This document shows, one piece after another, positions 1 through 6,016 of a stretch of 8,120 nt of DNA. Source of the stretch: an uncultured Chlamydiae bacterium. GTDB lineage: Bacteria; Chlamydiota; Chlamydiia; Chlamydiales; SM23-39. The DNA lies in NCBI GenBank assembly GCA_903864395.1, contig CAIPFQ010000117.1:1-8120 (forward strand), in the 5' to 3' direction. The position numbers and the translations under genes are program-made. Under the pieces are notes generated by a model. That model did no database searches, was not told where the DNA came from, and was given only the letters and a program-made list of their open reading frames with translations. Positions within the stretch are counted from its first letter, which is position 1. Every line of letters starts with the position of its first letter.

Positions 1-1120
1 CTATTTCATTTTTCATCGTTTCATAGTGTGCAAAGTTGTGTTTTTTAGGATCGAATTTGGCCTCAAAGACCTTGCATAGTTTTACGGTTAACTCGGGATG
101 GCGACAAAATCCTTCCACAATTTGCTCTATAGAATAGAGGTTCGGATCGGCATATACGAGAATTTGATGAACGAAACTGATGAAGTTGCGAATTAAATGC
201 CCTTCATTGCCTGTCACCATTTCGGTTTGAACAAACGTTTTTCCTACGCCATCGTCAATTTCACAAAATTTTGTGAGCGTAATCTCGCGCAAAAAGTCGT
301 CGATATCGGCCTCTTCCCAGACCGCTTTACCATTGAGACCGTGAAGGCCCGCGGATAAAATTAAAACATTGTCGGCGCTGTAGGGATCGACGTAGGTAGC
401 GACCACTTTTTGCAAGGCGAGTTTATGGGAATGAATGACCTTGACAAGGCGATATAAAAAACCAGCTTTTGGCACACCGCGCCACGCCATAACAATCTGG
501 AGCGAGGGGGCATCCTTTTCTTTCCAATGCTCATTTTTTCTTACTTCATATTGGCATTGATCGCTGCTCTGTGCGCGAAAAAAAACATCAAAGGCAAGCT
601 TGAGCCTCTCTTCATTCATTGAACGAAGAAAACGCGGCGTCATGCCACGAAGGAGCGTTTCAAATTCTGTCTCCTGGATCCCTGGATTTTTTTCCTTCGT
701 CAGGGAGAAAATTTTTTCTTTTACGCCTAAATCGACAGGCTCATCGCGAAAATAGAGAAGTGCGATCCGAAGACGTCCTGTCTTTTGTCCTGGCGGAGGT
801 TCGTTGGAAACAAAGGCGCGATAGTAGCGAATGGCGCTTCCCGAGTATTTTGTTAAAATACGCAAATCGGCGTCAGGCGCATCAATACAACAAACCATTG
901 CCATTTGTTTTAAGTGAATTTGAGACAAGCAATCTTGTAGACCAAAGCTCAGCAAATTGCGGGCAATGAGAATCCGATGGTCTAGATTCACCTCGTCGAG
1001 AAATGCTTTGGGCATGTGGGCTTCAAGCCAACGATAGGCTTTTTCAAATTCCGCCGATTCGGCGGAGATCGCTTTATGCAAGGATTCAGGAGAAAGAGGT
1101 GGGTATTTTGGTGTGCTCAT
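1..1120 (-). CDS. Large NAD-glutamate-dehydrogenase-like protein, N-terminal part (runs off the left edge)
   Basis: The minus strand is open from ATG at 1120 to position 1 (373 codons) with no stop, so the C-terminal part lies outside the window. The protein begins MSTPKYPPLSPESL and contains recognisable blocks: IDAPDADLRIL at about 79-89, FFRAQSSDQCQYEVR at about 180-195, then a stretch with VATYVDPYSADN, and near the edge DPNLYSIEQIVEGFCRHPEL. From memory these match the N-terminal non-catalytic region of the roughly 1000-residue glutamate dehydrogenases found in Chlamydiae. The catalytic dehydrogenase domain is not in view, so the activity (glutamate to 2-oxoglutarate with NAD) is inferred. 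The start is supported by AAGG 8 nt upstream. The gene lies downstream of the flotillin gene on the same strand, separated by a 394-bp nested mobile element, so it may be cut off from that operon. Confidence 0.62.
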   Translation of the reverse strand, partial: MSTPKYPPLSPESLHKAISAESAEFEKAYRWLEAHMPKAFLDEVNLDHRILIARNLLSFGLQDCLSQIHLKQMAMVCCIDAPDADLRILTKYSGSAIRYYRAFVSNEPPPGQKTGRLRIALLYFRDEPVDLGVKEKIFSLTKEKNPGIQETEFETLLRGMTPRFLRSMNEERLKLAFDVFFRAQSSDQCQYEVRKNEHWKEKDAPSLQIVMAWRGVPKAGFLYRLVKVIHSHKLALQKVVATYVDPYSADNVLILSAGLHGLNGKAVWEEADIDDFLREITLTKFCEIDDGVGKTFVQTEMVTGNEGHLIRNFISFVHQILVYADPNLYSIEQIVEGFCRHPELTVKLCKVFEAKFDPKKHNFAHYETMKNEI

Positions 1121-1129
1121 ACCCTCAAC

Positions 1130-1158
1130 CTTATTGCATCTTAAGAAAAAGTTGTCAA
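1130..1158 (-). promoter_or_regulatory. Candidate promoter and palindromic operator of the GDH-like gene
   Basis: On the minus strand a perfect -35 TTGACA (1158-1153) is followed after 17 nt by AATAAG (1135-1130), preceded by TG-C as in extended -10 boxes. A 13-bp palindrome, AAGTTG-T-CAACTT (1149-1161), covers the -35 and could be an operator. Against it, transcription would begin about 3-7 nt before the ATG, so the Shine-Dalgarno-like AAGG would lie inside the -10. The message would be almost leaderless. Confidence 0.33.
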
Positions 1159-1216
1159 CTTGTCTTGGGGACTGTGAAACAATAAAATGAACGATTTGAC
1201 CTACGCGAAATCGCCT

Positions 1217-1282
1217 AAAATCGACGATCAAAAACGAGGTCGTATCGAGAGTGATACGACCCCATTTTCAATCGCCGATTTT
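1217..1282 (-). other. Apical 30-bp hairpin of the outer palindrome, best paired as minus-strand RNA
   Basis: In minus-strand RNA, 1282-1253 pairs with 1246-1217 over 30 consecutive base pairs, closing a 6-nt loop (ACUCUC, 1252-1247). Twenty-five pairs are Watson-Crick and five are G-U. The nine pairs next to the loop are perfect Watson-Crick (GGUCGUAUC with GAUACGACC). On the plus strand the same five positions would be A-C mismatches. No T-tract follows in either direction, so it does not look like an intrinsic terminator. It would lie in any transcript running from the flotillin gene into the GDH-like gene. Confidence 0.6.
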
Positions 1283-1284
1283 CG

Positions 1285-1293
1285 GTTGATTTG
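1285..1293. repeat. Left copy of 9-bp target-site duplication
   Basis: GTTGATTTG directly precedes the left inverted repeat of the inner element and is repeated exactly at 1515-1523. Confidence 0.85.
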
Positions 1294-1514
1294 CAGGGCT
1301 ATTTCATCAAATTAATTTCGTCCCTTTGTGTGCCTCTCGGTAAAGATCCTTCCCCACGAGAAGACAGCAAAGTCTCAGCCGTGTTTTGGACGAAATTAAA
1401 CGGGTAGCCTCGGTTTCGTTCTCTACATCGTCCACAGCGCACTCAGTCAATAAATAAGTGATAGGATGCTGCGAATTTTTTAAATGTCAACTAAAATTTG
1501 ATGAAATGGCCCTG
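1294..1514. mobile_element. Inner 221-bp MITE-like insertion with 20-bp terminal inverted repeats
   Basis: The left end (1294-1313, starting CAGGGCTATTTCATC) and the right end (1495-1514, ending GAAATGGCCCTG) are inverted repeats matching at 19 of 20 positions. They are flanked directly by identical 9-bp repeats. A further 12-bp perfect inverted repeat lies inside (1312-1323 TTAATTTCGTCC, 1388-1399 GGACGAAATTAA). No open reading frame of note is present, so it must have been moved by a transposase encoded elsewhere. CAGGG ends and a duplication near 9 bp recall ISAs1-family elements, but that is from memory and uncertain. It sits inside the arm of the outer palindrome and is therefore the younger insertion. 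Confidence 0.82.
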
Positions 1515-1523
1515 GTTGATTTG
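1515..1523. repeat. Right copy of 9-bp target-site duplication
   Basis: GTTGATTTG directly follows the right inverted repeat of the inner element, identical to 1285-1293. The two copies lie flush against the CAGGGC and GCCCTG ends, as expected from a staggered cut. Confidence 0.85.
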
Positions 1524-1551
1524 GCGCGGTGAAATCGTTTATTTTATTATT

Positions 1552-2892
1552 TCACAGTCCCTTAGAAGCCTCTGTGTCCTTGATCTGCCCGAGATATTTG
1601 GGTAGCTCAAGACCTGCCATGGCGGCAATATCGTGAAGAGCTGGAAGGGATTTTGTCATCTGGCTTAAAAAGTGAGAGGTCGAAGAACCTTTTTCCGCAC
1701 CTGCTTGCCCGTTATCCCAAACAGTGATTTTATCAATCTTAATATTTTTGATCGCTTCCGTTTGAAGACGGACAATTTCTTCGAGTTTTTCAATGAGCAG
1801 CATAGTCGAGGCGCTCTTTGCATCGTCGCCACAAGCGGCGACAAGCTGTTTGTATCCCTTGGCTTTGGCATCGAGCAATTTTTCAATCCCTTCCGCTTCC
1901 GCTTGTTTGATCGCTAAAATGGCCTCTGCCTCGCCTTTTGCGATGCGAACATTTCTTTCCGCTTCCGCTTCTGCTTCGATCTGAATTTTCCGTTTTTTGA
2001 TTTCTTGAGGAACGATTTCTTCCGCTTCAAGAAGCTGCGTTTGCGCTAAAGCTCTGGCTCTTTGAATCTCCGCTTCCGCTTGCTGTTTTGCAACTTGGCT
2101 GCGCTGCGAGGCTTCCGCCTCTTTTTGCGCGAGAGTCGCATTCGCTAAAGCAATTTGCGCCTTCGATTCGTTTTCGCCCTTGATAGCGTCCGCATGCGAT
2201 GCAGCGACAGAGACTCGTCGATCTCTTTGCGCGATCGCTTGACCAATCTCCCCTTGTTTTTCTTGTTCTGCAACATCCACTTTTGCTTGGTTGACTGCTG
2301 TGGCGGATGCTTTTTTTCCAATGCTGCCAATATAGTCCGATTCGTCGGTGATGTCGGTGATGTTCACGTTCAGCAAGGTGAGACCAATTTTGTGCAGTTC
2401 TGGCTCGATGTTCTTTTTAATCGCCTCTAAAAATCGCTCTCGGTCTTGATTGATCTCTTCAATGCGGAGCGATGCCACAGTGAGTCGAAGCTGTCCAATA
2501 ATAATCTCTGTCGCCATCGACTCAATTTCTCTCGCATCGAGCTCTAAAAGGCGCACGGCTGCGTTCGTCATCACCTCAGGGGTCAGTCCGATCGCCACTG
2601 TAAATGTACTCGGCACATTGATGCGAATGTTTTGATGGGACAAGGCACTCTTGAGGGGAATGTGAATTGTGCGTGGAATTAAATCGAGAAAGGCAAAACC
2701 CTGGATAATCGGCCAAACAAACATGCCTCCGCCATGGGTGCATTGCACCGTTTTGCTATGCCGTATACGTCCGTAGATGACGAGAATTCGATTGGAGGGA
2801 CATCTGCGATATAGTTTCATGAGGCAAAACAGGGCTGTAGCGACGAGCGTGAGGGAGATCCAAAGGGAGGTGTTGAGGAAAGAAAGATTCAT
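1552..2892 (-). CDS. Flotillin-like SPFH/Band 7 membrane protein
   Basis: The 446-residue protein has an N-terminal hydrophobic segment (about residues 9-26), then CPSNRILVIYG and an SPFH domain (about 30-200, with NVPSTFTVAIG and NVNITDITDE), then a long Ala/Glu-rich coiled coil (about 205-365) and the flotillin signature KIDKITVWDNGQ. Flotillins scaffold membrane microdomains and oligomerise at the inner face of the cytoplasmic membrane. I chose ATG 2892, with AAGG 9 nt upstream and 25 nt after the Nudix stop. An upstream in-frame ATG at 2967 would overlap the Nudix gene by 50 nt and put a non-membrane leader before the anchor. The last residues (GL) and the stop TGA are encoded inside the inverted repeat of the palindromic element, so the original C-terminus was probably altered by a few residues. 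No NfeD partner gene is adjacent. Confidence 0.85.
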   Translation of the reverse strand: MNLSFLNTSLWISLTLVATALFCLMKLYRRCPSNRILVIYGRIRHSKTVQCTHGGGMFVWPIIQGFAFLDLIPRTIHIPLKSALSHQNIRINVPSTFTVAIGLTPEVMTNAAVRLLELDAREIESMATEIIIGQLRLTVASLRIEEINQDRERFLEAIKKNIEPELHKIGLTLLNVNITDITDESDYIGSIGKKASATAVNQAKVDVAEQEKQGEIGQAIAQRDRRVSVAASHADAIKGENESKAQIALANATLAQKEAEASQRSQVAKQQAEAEIQRARALAQTQLLEAEEIVPQEIKKRKIQIEAEAEAERNVRIAKGEAEAILAIKQAEAEGIEKLLDAKAKGYKQLVAACGDDAKSASTMLLIEKLEEIVRLQTEAIKNIKIDKITVWDNGQAGAEKGSSTSHFLSQMTKSLPALHDIAAMAGLELPKYLGQIKDTEASKGL

Positions 2893-2917
2893 GGACGTAG
2901 ACCTTGGTAAAAATTTT

Positions 2918-3412
2918 TTAGACAGGAAGAGGAATGCGCAAAAACTCAGAGGGCTCTTGCAGCACACATGTGTTATGAATATGCTCTAGAATGCGTTTTT
3001 GTTCTTGCCAAACAACGCGTTGCTTCGCCTCTTCAAAGGAAAGCCATTCATAGGCATCGTGTTCTGTCGGACTGAGGGTGACTTGGGACGTTTCAACAAA
3101 GGCGACGAAAGCCGGCATGAAAACGATTATATCGCGCTCTTGCGAATAAAAAGTTTCGACCGTATCGGCTGAGAAAAGCGCGCTGGGAAACAATCCTGTT
3201 TCTTCGCGAATTTCTCGTAAGGCCGCCTCGGGCGCAGTTTCTTCTCCCTCAATGCCCCCTGTGACCATCTGCCAGGTGCCGCAGAGATATTTTGCACAGC
3301 GTCGGATCAAAAGGTAGAGGACACCTTCTTCTGTACGACGCACAATATAGGCTGCGATGGCATGTGGGGCGATGAAGTTGGAGTTAGTACCCGTACGAAT
3401 TGCCACAACCAC
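2918..3412 (-). CDS. Nudix hydrolase, NudB-like
   Basis: The 164-residue protein carries a perfect Nudix box, GX5EX7REUXEEXGU, at residues 52-74 (G52, E58, R66, E67, E70, E71, G73), which binds the divalent metal for hydrolysis of a nucleoside-diphosphate-linked substrate. WQMVTGG before the box and HDAYEWLSFEEA plus a WQEQKRILE-like end resemble dihydroneopterin-triphosphate/dATP pyrophosphatases (NudB), so a folate-pathway role is possible but the substrate cannot be read from sequence. The start codon is GTG (3412) and overlaps the 3' end of the IscA-like gene by 29 nt. A second GTG two codons later is an alternative. There is no clear Shine-Dalgarno, so translation is probably coupled to the upstream gene. 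Confidence 0.88.
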   Translation of the reverse strand: MVVAIRTGTNSNFIAPHAIAAYIVRRTEEGVLYLLIRRCAKYLCGTWQMVTGGIEGEETAPEAALREIREETGLFPSALFSADTVETFYSQERDIIVFMPAFVAFVETSQVTLSPTEHDAYEWLSFEEAKQRVVWQEQKRILEHIHNTCVLQEPSEFLRIPLPV

Positions 3413-3944
3413 AGCTCGATTTTACATTCGGATTGGAAATTTTGAAGCCAGCACCTTGGAGACCGTCAACGTAATCAACGACAGAGCCCATCATCCGATC
3501 CGCTGATTTTTGTTGAATGTGCAGCGCGATGCCATTGGATTGAATTGTGATATCATCGAGCTTAGGCTTTTCGGAAAAATCTAAGAAAAATTCAAAGCCA
3601 CTGCATCCAGCCGCTCTTTCGCCTAGGCGCATGCCCCAGCCTATCTTTCCTTCTTCTTTCAAGATTTCATTATATTTTTGCACGGCTTTTTCTGTGATCG
3701 AAATGGTGGCAAGATCTACTTTTTCTGCAAGAATCGTATTGAGTTTCCCTAAGAGATTGTCGATTTGTTCATCTTCCATGCCATGGCTGTACATGCCAGC
3801 TTCCACAGTTTCCCAAGTCGAGGCGGAGCAACCTACGCAATGAAGACCTGAATTCGTCATTTCCTGCGCTAATTTTTGCGCTTTTCCAGGGAAACGAGTA
3901 AAAATATCGTCGATAGTCATGTCGCGAGTGATTTGTTGTTCCAT
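3384..3944 (-). CDS. DUF1858 redox domain fused to IscA/HesB-type Fe-S cluster carrier
   Basis: The protein has two domains in 186 residues. Residues 1-75 match DUF1858 (ITRDMTIDDIFTRFP, then the pair C36-VG-C39), a small domain usually found alone or beside hybrid-cluster-like redox proteins. Residues 80-186 are an A-type carrier of the IscA/HesB family with the three cluster ligands in place: C114 in AAGCSGFEF and C178-G-C180 near the end. A-type carriers pass Fe-S clusters to target apoproteins. The N-terminal CxxC could donate electrons or bind metal, which is inference. AAGGA lies just before the ATG and only 12 nt separate it from the ferredoxin stop, so the two are co-transcribed. Typical IscA is about 107-120 residues; the extra length here is the DUF1858 part. 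Confidence 0.9.
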   Translation of the reverse strand: MEQQITRDMTIDDIFTRFPGKAQKLAQEMTNSGLHCVGCSASTWETVEAGMYSHGMEDEQIDNLLGKLNTILAEKVDLATISITEKAVQKYNEILKEEGKIGWGMRLGERAAGCSGFEFFLDFSEKPKLDDITIQSNGIALHIQQKSADRMMGSVVDYVDGLQGAGFKISNPNVKSSCGCGNSYGY

Positions 3945-3956
3945 GATTTCCTTAAG

Positions 3957-4220
3957 TTAAAATTTTATTTTGACGCAACCCTGCTTTAGGCGGCATTGGC
4001 ATGCGAGCCGCTCTCGGTCGAGCTCGCCTAAAAAATCGGCTTCGGCTTGGTTGAATTCGGAAAGATTTTCCATGCCTTCAACGACCTCGATCACGCAGGT
4101 TCCACACACCCCTTCCGTACAGGCAAAGGGGACACCTGCCTGTTCACAAGCTTCTATAATCGGAGAATCGTCGGGAAGATTCACTTCTTCTTGCGTATCT
4201 TCAAAGACAAGTTTTGCCAT
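3957..4220 (-). CDS. [2Fe-2S] ferredoxin, adrenodoxin/plant type
   Basis: This 87-residue protein has the ferredoxin cluster motif C34-x4-C39-x2-C42 and a fourth ligand at C74 in RLACQC, within a beta-grasp fold of normal length for a stand-alone ferredoxin. It is a soluble one-electron carrier. The neighbour is an IscA-type carrier, so a role in giving electrons to Fe-S cluster assembly is likely. ATG 4220 is preceded by AAGGATGG at good spacing. A candidate promoter lies just upstream. A further cysteine, C76, sits next to the ligand C74, and C25 and C82 are extra non-ligand cysteines. Confidence 0.93.
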   Translation of the reverse strand: MAKLVFEDTQEEVNLPDDSPIIEACEQAGVPFACTEGVCGTCVIEVVEGMENLSEFNQAEADFLGELDRERLACQCRLKQGCVKIKF

Positions 4221-4242
4221 AAGCCATCCTTAATGAGTATAG

Positions 4243-4270
4243 AATATAGGGATGGCTAGATTTATTTCAA
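4243..4270 (-). promoter_or_regulatory. Candidate promoter of the ferredoxin-IscA-Nudix-flotillin operon
   Basis: On the minus strand TTGAAA (4270-4265) is followed after 16 nt by TATATT (4248-4243), a sigma-70-like pair. The expected start is near 4236, leaving a leader of about 15 nt that holds the Shine-Dalgarno AAGGATGG. The -35 lies two nucleotides past the porin stop codon and no terminator is visible between the genes, so read-through from the porin is also possible. Confidence 0.5.
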
Positions 4271-4271
4271 G

Positions 4272-5294
4272 TTAGAAATCAAGGCTGGCGCGCGTGGTGA
4301 GTCCCTGAAGCGTTAAATTGCCTGTATTGAGCCAAGTTTCTTTAGCACTCGAAGCTGTTCCTCCTGTAGATCGAAAAATTTCTTGCAAGTTGAACCAAGA
4401 ATTCCATTCATAGCCAGCAAAGATCTCGAAACGGGTCGCCTTAAAGTTCTTTTGATAGGAAGGGCCAATCGTGAATTGCCCTGTGATAGCGGGGCGCATA
4501 TCGTTAAAGCTCGTATCGCGTACAGCGAGCTCAGTGCCCGTAGCGTTTGAAGTTTGAAACGCTGTGTTGTTATAAGTGCCTAACAGCCCTGCAAAAGTGG
4601 CACTGCCCGTCATGTAAACATCCATGAACCAGTACCAATCAAACATGGTTCCCACACGAAGGCCGCCGCCGAGGTAGCTCCATCGATTTCCAATTTTTGT
4701 TTGAGACCCCAAGCCGTCCGCATAAAGAACTTTCCAAAACTGGCTCATCCAGGCAGCCACTCCTCCCCCAACAAGGCGCAATCTGAGGTGGGGGTTTGGA
4801 AAAAAAACTCTTGTGATCAAAAGGTCCGCTACGTTGTAGTTGAGATGGATATAGCTATTGGCTGTCGCAACTGGATTTATGAAGATTTGAGGCCATGTCC
4901 CAGTTAAATATTGGTTTGCGACACCGGGAGCTGTGGCTGAATTGGCCCCTTGCGAGGAGAGTCTTGTGTATTGCATCCAAAATTCCCAGTACTTGGGGGC
5001 GCGAAAAAAGACCCCGGCGATTCTAAAGCCAGGCTCTCCATAAAAGGTTGCATTTTGAAAATTTCCCATCGCATACGACAGTGGCGCAGTCGATGGGCTT
5101 GTCATGGAAAGAGCGTAATCGAGCGCCCCTTCTTGGACACTCCAGAAAAGAAAATCGCCATGAAAGGAATAGACTTGGTTGTCGCGTCGAAAAAGATCGG
5201 CGTCAAAAGGAGGAGGATTTTTTTTTGAATAAGTCTCGGTGGGGGCGGCGAAGAGAGGAAGGGCAGACGCCAAGAAATAAAAAGCGTATTTCAT
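4272..5294 (-). CDS. Outer-membrane beta-barrel porin, Legionella-MOMP (Lpg1974)-like family
   Basis: The 340-residue precursor starts with a signal peptide (MKYAFYFLASALPLFA, cleavage probably near residues 16-17). The mature part alternates aromatic and polar residues as in beta strands, with HGDFLFWSVQEGALDYAL near the start, LRLVGGGVAAW in the middle and RASLDF at the end, where the terminal Phe is the usual signal for the outer-membrane assembly machinery. This pattern fits the Legionella_OMP-type porins that environmental chlamydiae have in families. It would form a diffusion channel in the outer membrane. It contains no cysteine at all, unlike the disulfide-linked MOMP of Chlamydia. 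ATG 5294 has GAGG five nucleotides upstream. The gene stands 45 nt after the MarC-family gene. Confidence 0.82.
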   Translation of the reverse strand: MKYAFYFLASALPLFAAPTETYSKKNPPPFDADLFRRDNQVYSFHGDFLFWSVQEGALDYALSMTSPSTAPLSYAMGNFQNATFYGEPGFRIAGVFFRAPKYWEFWMQYTRLSSQGANSATAPGVANQYLTGTWPQIFINPVATANSYIHLNYNVADLLITRVFFPNPHLRLRLVGGGVAAWMSQFWKVLYADGLGSQTKIGNRWSYLGGGLRVGTMFDWYWFMDVYMTGSATFAGLLGTYNNTAFQTSNATGTELAVRDTSFNDMRPAITGQFTIGPSYQKNFKATRFEIFAGYEWNSWFNLQEIFRSTGGTASSAKETWLNTGNLTLQGLTTRASLDF

Positions 5295-5315
5295 AAAAAC
5301 CTCGTTTCTCTTAGG

Positions 5316-5343
5316 AGTAAAAGAAAGGTGTATTTGTTTTCAA
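5316..5343 (-). promoter_or_regulatory. Candidate promoter of the porin gene
   Basis: TTGAAA (5343-5338, minus strand) overlaps the stop codon of the MarC-family gene and is followed after 16 nt by TTTACT (5321-5316). The -10 matches the consensus at only four of six positions. A separate promoter for an abundant porin would be expected. Confidence 0.33.
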
Positions 5344-5960
5344 TGAGAGAGATTAAAAAGTCCAATGATTCCGTTGGCAATCGTCTGAATAGCGATGGCG
5401 GAGAGAAAAAGTCCTCCCAAGCGATTGATGATGTTGATGCGCGATTGTCCCAAGATTTTTTCCAGCGCGCTGGCTGAATACAGGAGAGCCCCCATGATGA
5501 GCGCGACGAAAATAGAGGCTGCGCTGAGGATCATGAGATTAAAAAAATCGCCAAATTCATTGACTTGGACAATGACTGTGCTGATGGCGCCAGGCCCTGC
5601 GATGATAGGAATCGCAAGAGGAACAATCGCTCCAGAGCTTGTTGATTTTTGTTCTTCAGGCGTCTGTTGCAAAGAGCTCTCTTCCGCGTTTAACATAGAA
5701 AGAGCCATCATAAACACAACTGCGCCACCTGCGACTTGAAAGGCAGCAAGTTTAATGCCGAGGATATTTAAAAGGGGGAATCCAACCCAAGTCGTCACGA
5801 GAAGAACGACAAGAACCGCAATACTAGCGGTGATCCCTGTTTGTTTTTTTTCTGTCAGCGTTTTATTTCGAGTGATTTTTAAGATGGCTGGCAGGGCTGA
5901 CAAAGGGTTTGTAACGACGAGGAGCGAGATAAAATAATTGAAAAATTGTGAAAAATCCAC
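5340..5960 (-). CDS. MarC-family (UPF0056) integral membrane protein
   Basis: This 206-residue protein has about six hydrophobic segments (roughly residues 7-27, 43-65, 70-90, 111-132, 141-161 and 183-203). Two family hallmarks are present: VVTNPLSALPAIL in the first segment and PLAIPIIAGPGAIS in the middle. The length is normal for the family, whose transported substrate or role is not established; despite the name, E. coli MarC is not a proven drug-resistance protein. The start is GTG (5960): an in-frame TGA lies two codons upstream and no earlier start is possible. The ribosome site is weak. It follows the pseudouridine synthase by 48 nt. Confidence 0.87.
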   Translation of the reverse strand: MDFSQFFNYFISLLVVTNPLSALPAILKITRNKTLTEKKQTGITASIAVLVVLLVTTWVGFPLLNILGIKLAAFQVAGGAVVFMMALSMLNAEESSLQQTPEEQKSTSSGAIVPLAIPIIAGPGAISTVIVQVNEFGDFFNLMILSAASIFVALIMGALLYSASALEKILGQSRINIINRLGGLFLSAIAIQTIANGIIGLFNLSH

Positions 5961-5986
5961 GGATCACTCTTTGATTGGTAAAAGGG

Positions 5987-6016
5987 AGTATAGCTCTAAA
6001 CCAAGAAATTATGCAA
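5987..6016 (-). promoter_or_regulatory. Weak candidate promoter before the MarC-family gene
   Basis: On the minus strand TATACT (5992-5987) is a good -10 box; the best -35 at workable distance is TTGCAT (6016-6011) after 18 nt, matching only three positions. It overlaps the end of the pseudouridine synthase gene. Confidence 0.3.

Larger units (their letters stand above)
1168..1561. mobile_element. Palindromic MITE-like element (164 bp), interrupted by a second element
   Basis: The ends are 30-bp inverted repeats, 1168-1197 against 1532-1561, identical at 28 of 30 positions and starting GGGACTGTGAAA. If the insert at 1294-1514 and one copy of its 9-bp duplication are removed, the remainder is 79 nt (1168-1246), a 6-nt loop (1247-1252) and 79 nt (1253-1293 plus 1524-1561). 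The two arms are imperfect complements along their whole length, so the original unit is a single large hairpin of 164 bp. No coding sequence is visible, which fits a non-autonomous element or an ERIC/RPE-like palindromic repeat. I see no target duplication at the outer ends (TTGTCTTG against TTAGAAGC), so the insertion is old or the boundaries are slightly off. It fills nearly all of the gap between the flotillin and GDH-like genes. Confidence 0.75.

Noticed and set aside
619..1185. Plus-strand open frames at 619-969 and 1003-1185
   Set aside because: They lie antisense to the continuous minus-strand GDH-like frame, which has recognisable sequence blocks; their own translations look like nothing and have no ribosome sites.
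1217..1282. Intrinsic terminator for the flotillin operon
   Set aside because: The stem is very strong but no T-tract follows on either strand.
1462..1490. Minus-strand promoter inside the inner element (TTGACA at 1490-1485)
   Set aside because: The -35 is perfect but no -10 at 16-18 nt matches more than three positions, so it is kept only as a possibility within a finding.
1168..1561. A single large structured non-coding RNA (6S, RNase P, tmRNA or retron-like)
   Set aside because: At first the nested stems looked like one folded RNA, but the perfect 9-bp duplication shows two separate insertions. I found no conserved motifs of the known RNAs and no reverse transcriptase nearby.
2893..2967. 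Longer flotillin start at 2967
   Set aside because: It would overlap the Nudix gene by 50 nt, lacks a ribosome site and adds a Cys/Lys-rich leader before the membrane anchor; ATG 2892 fits better.
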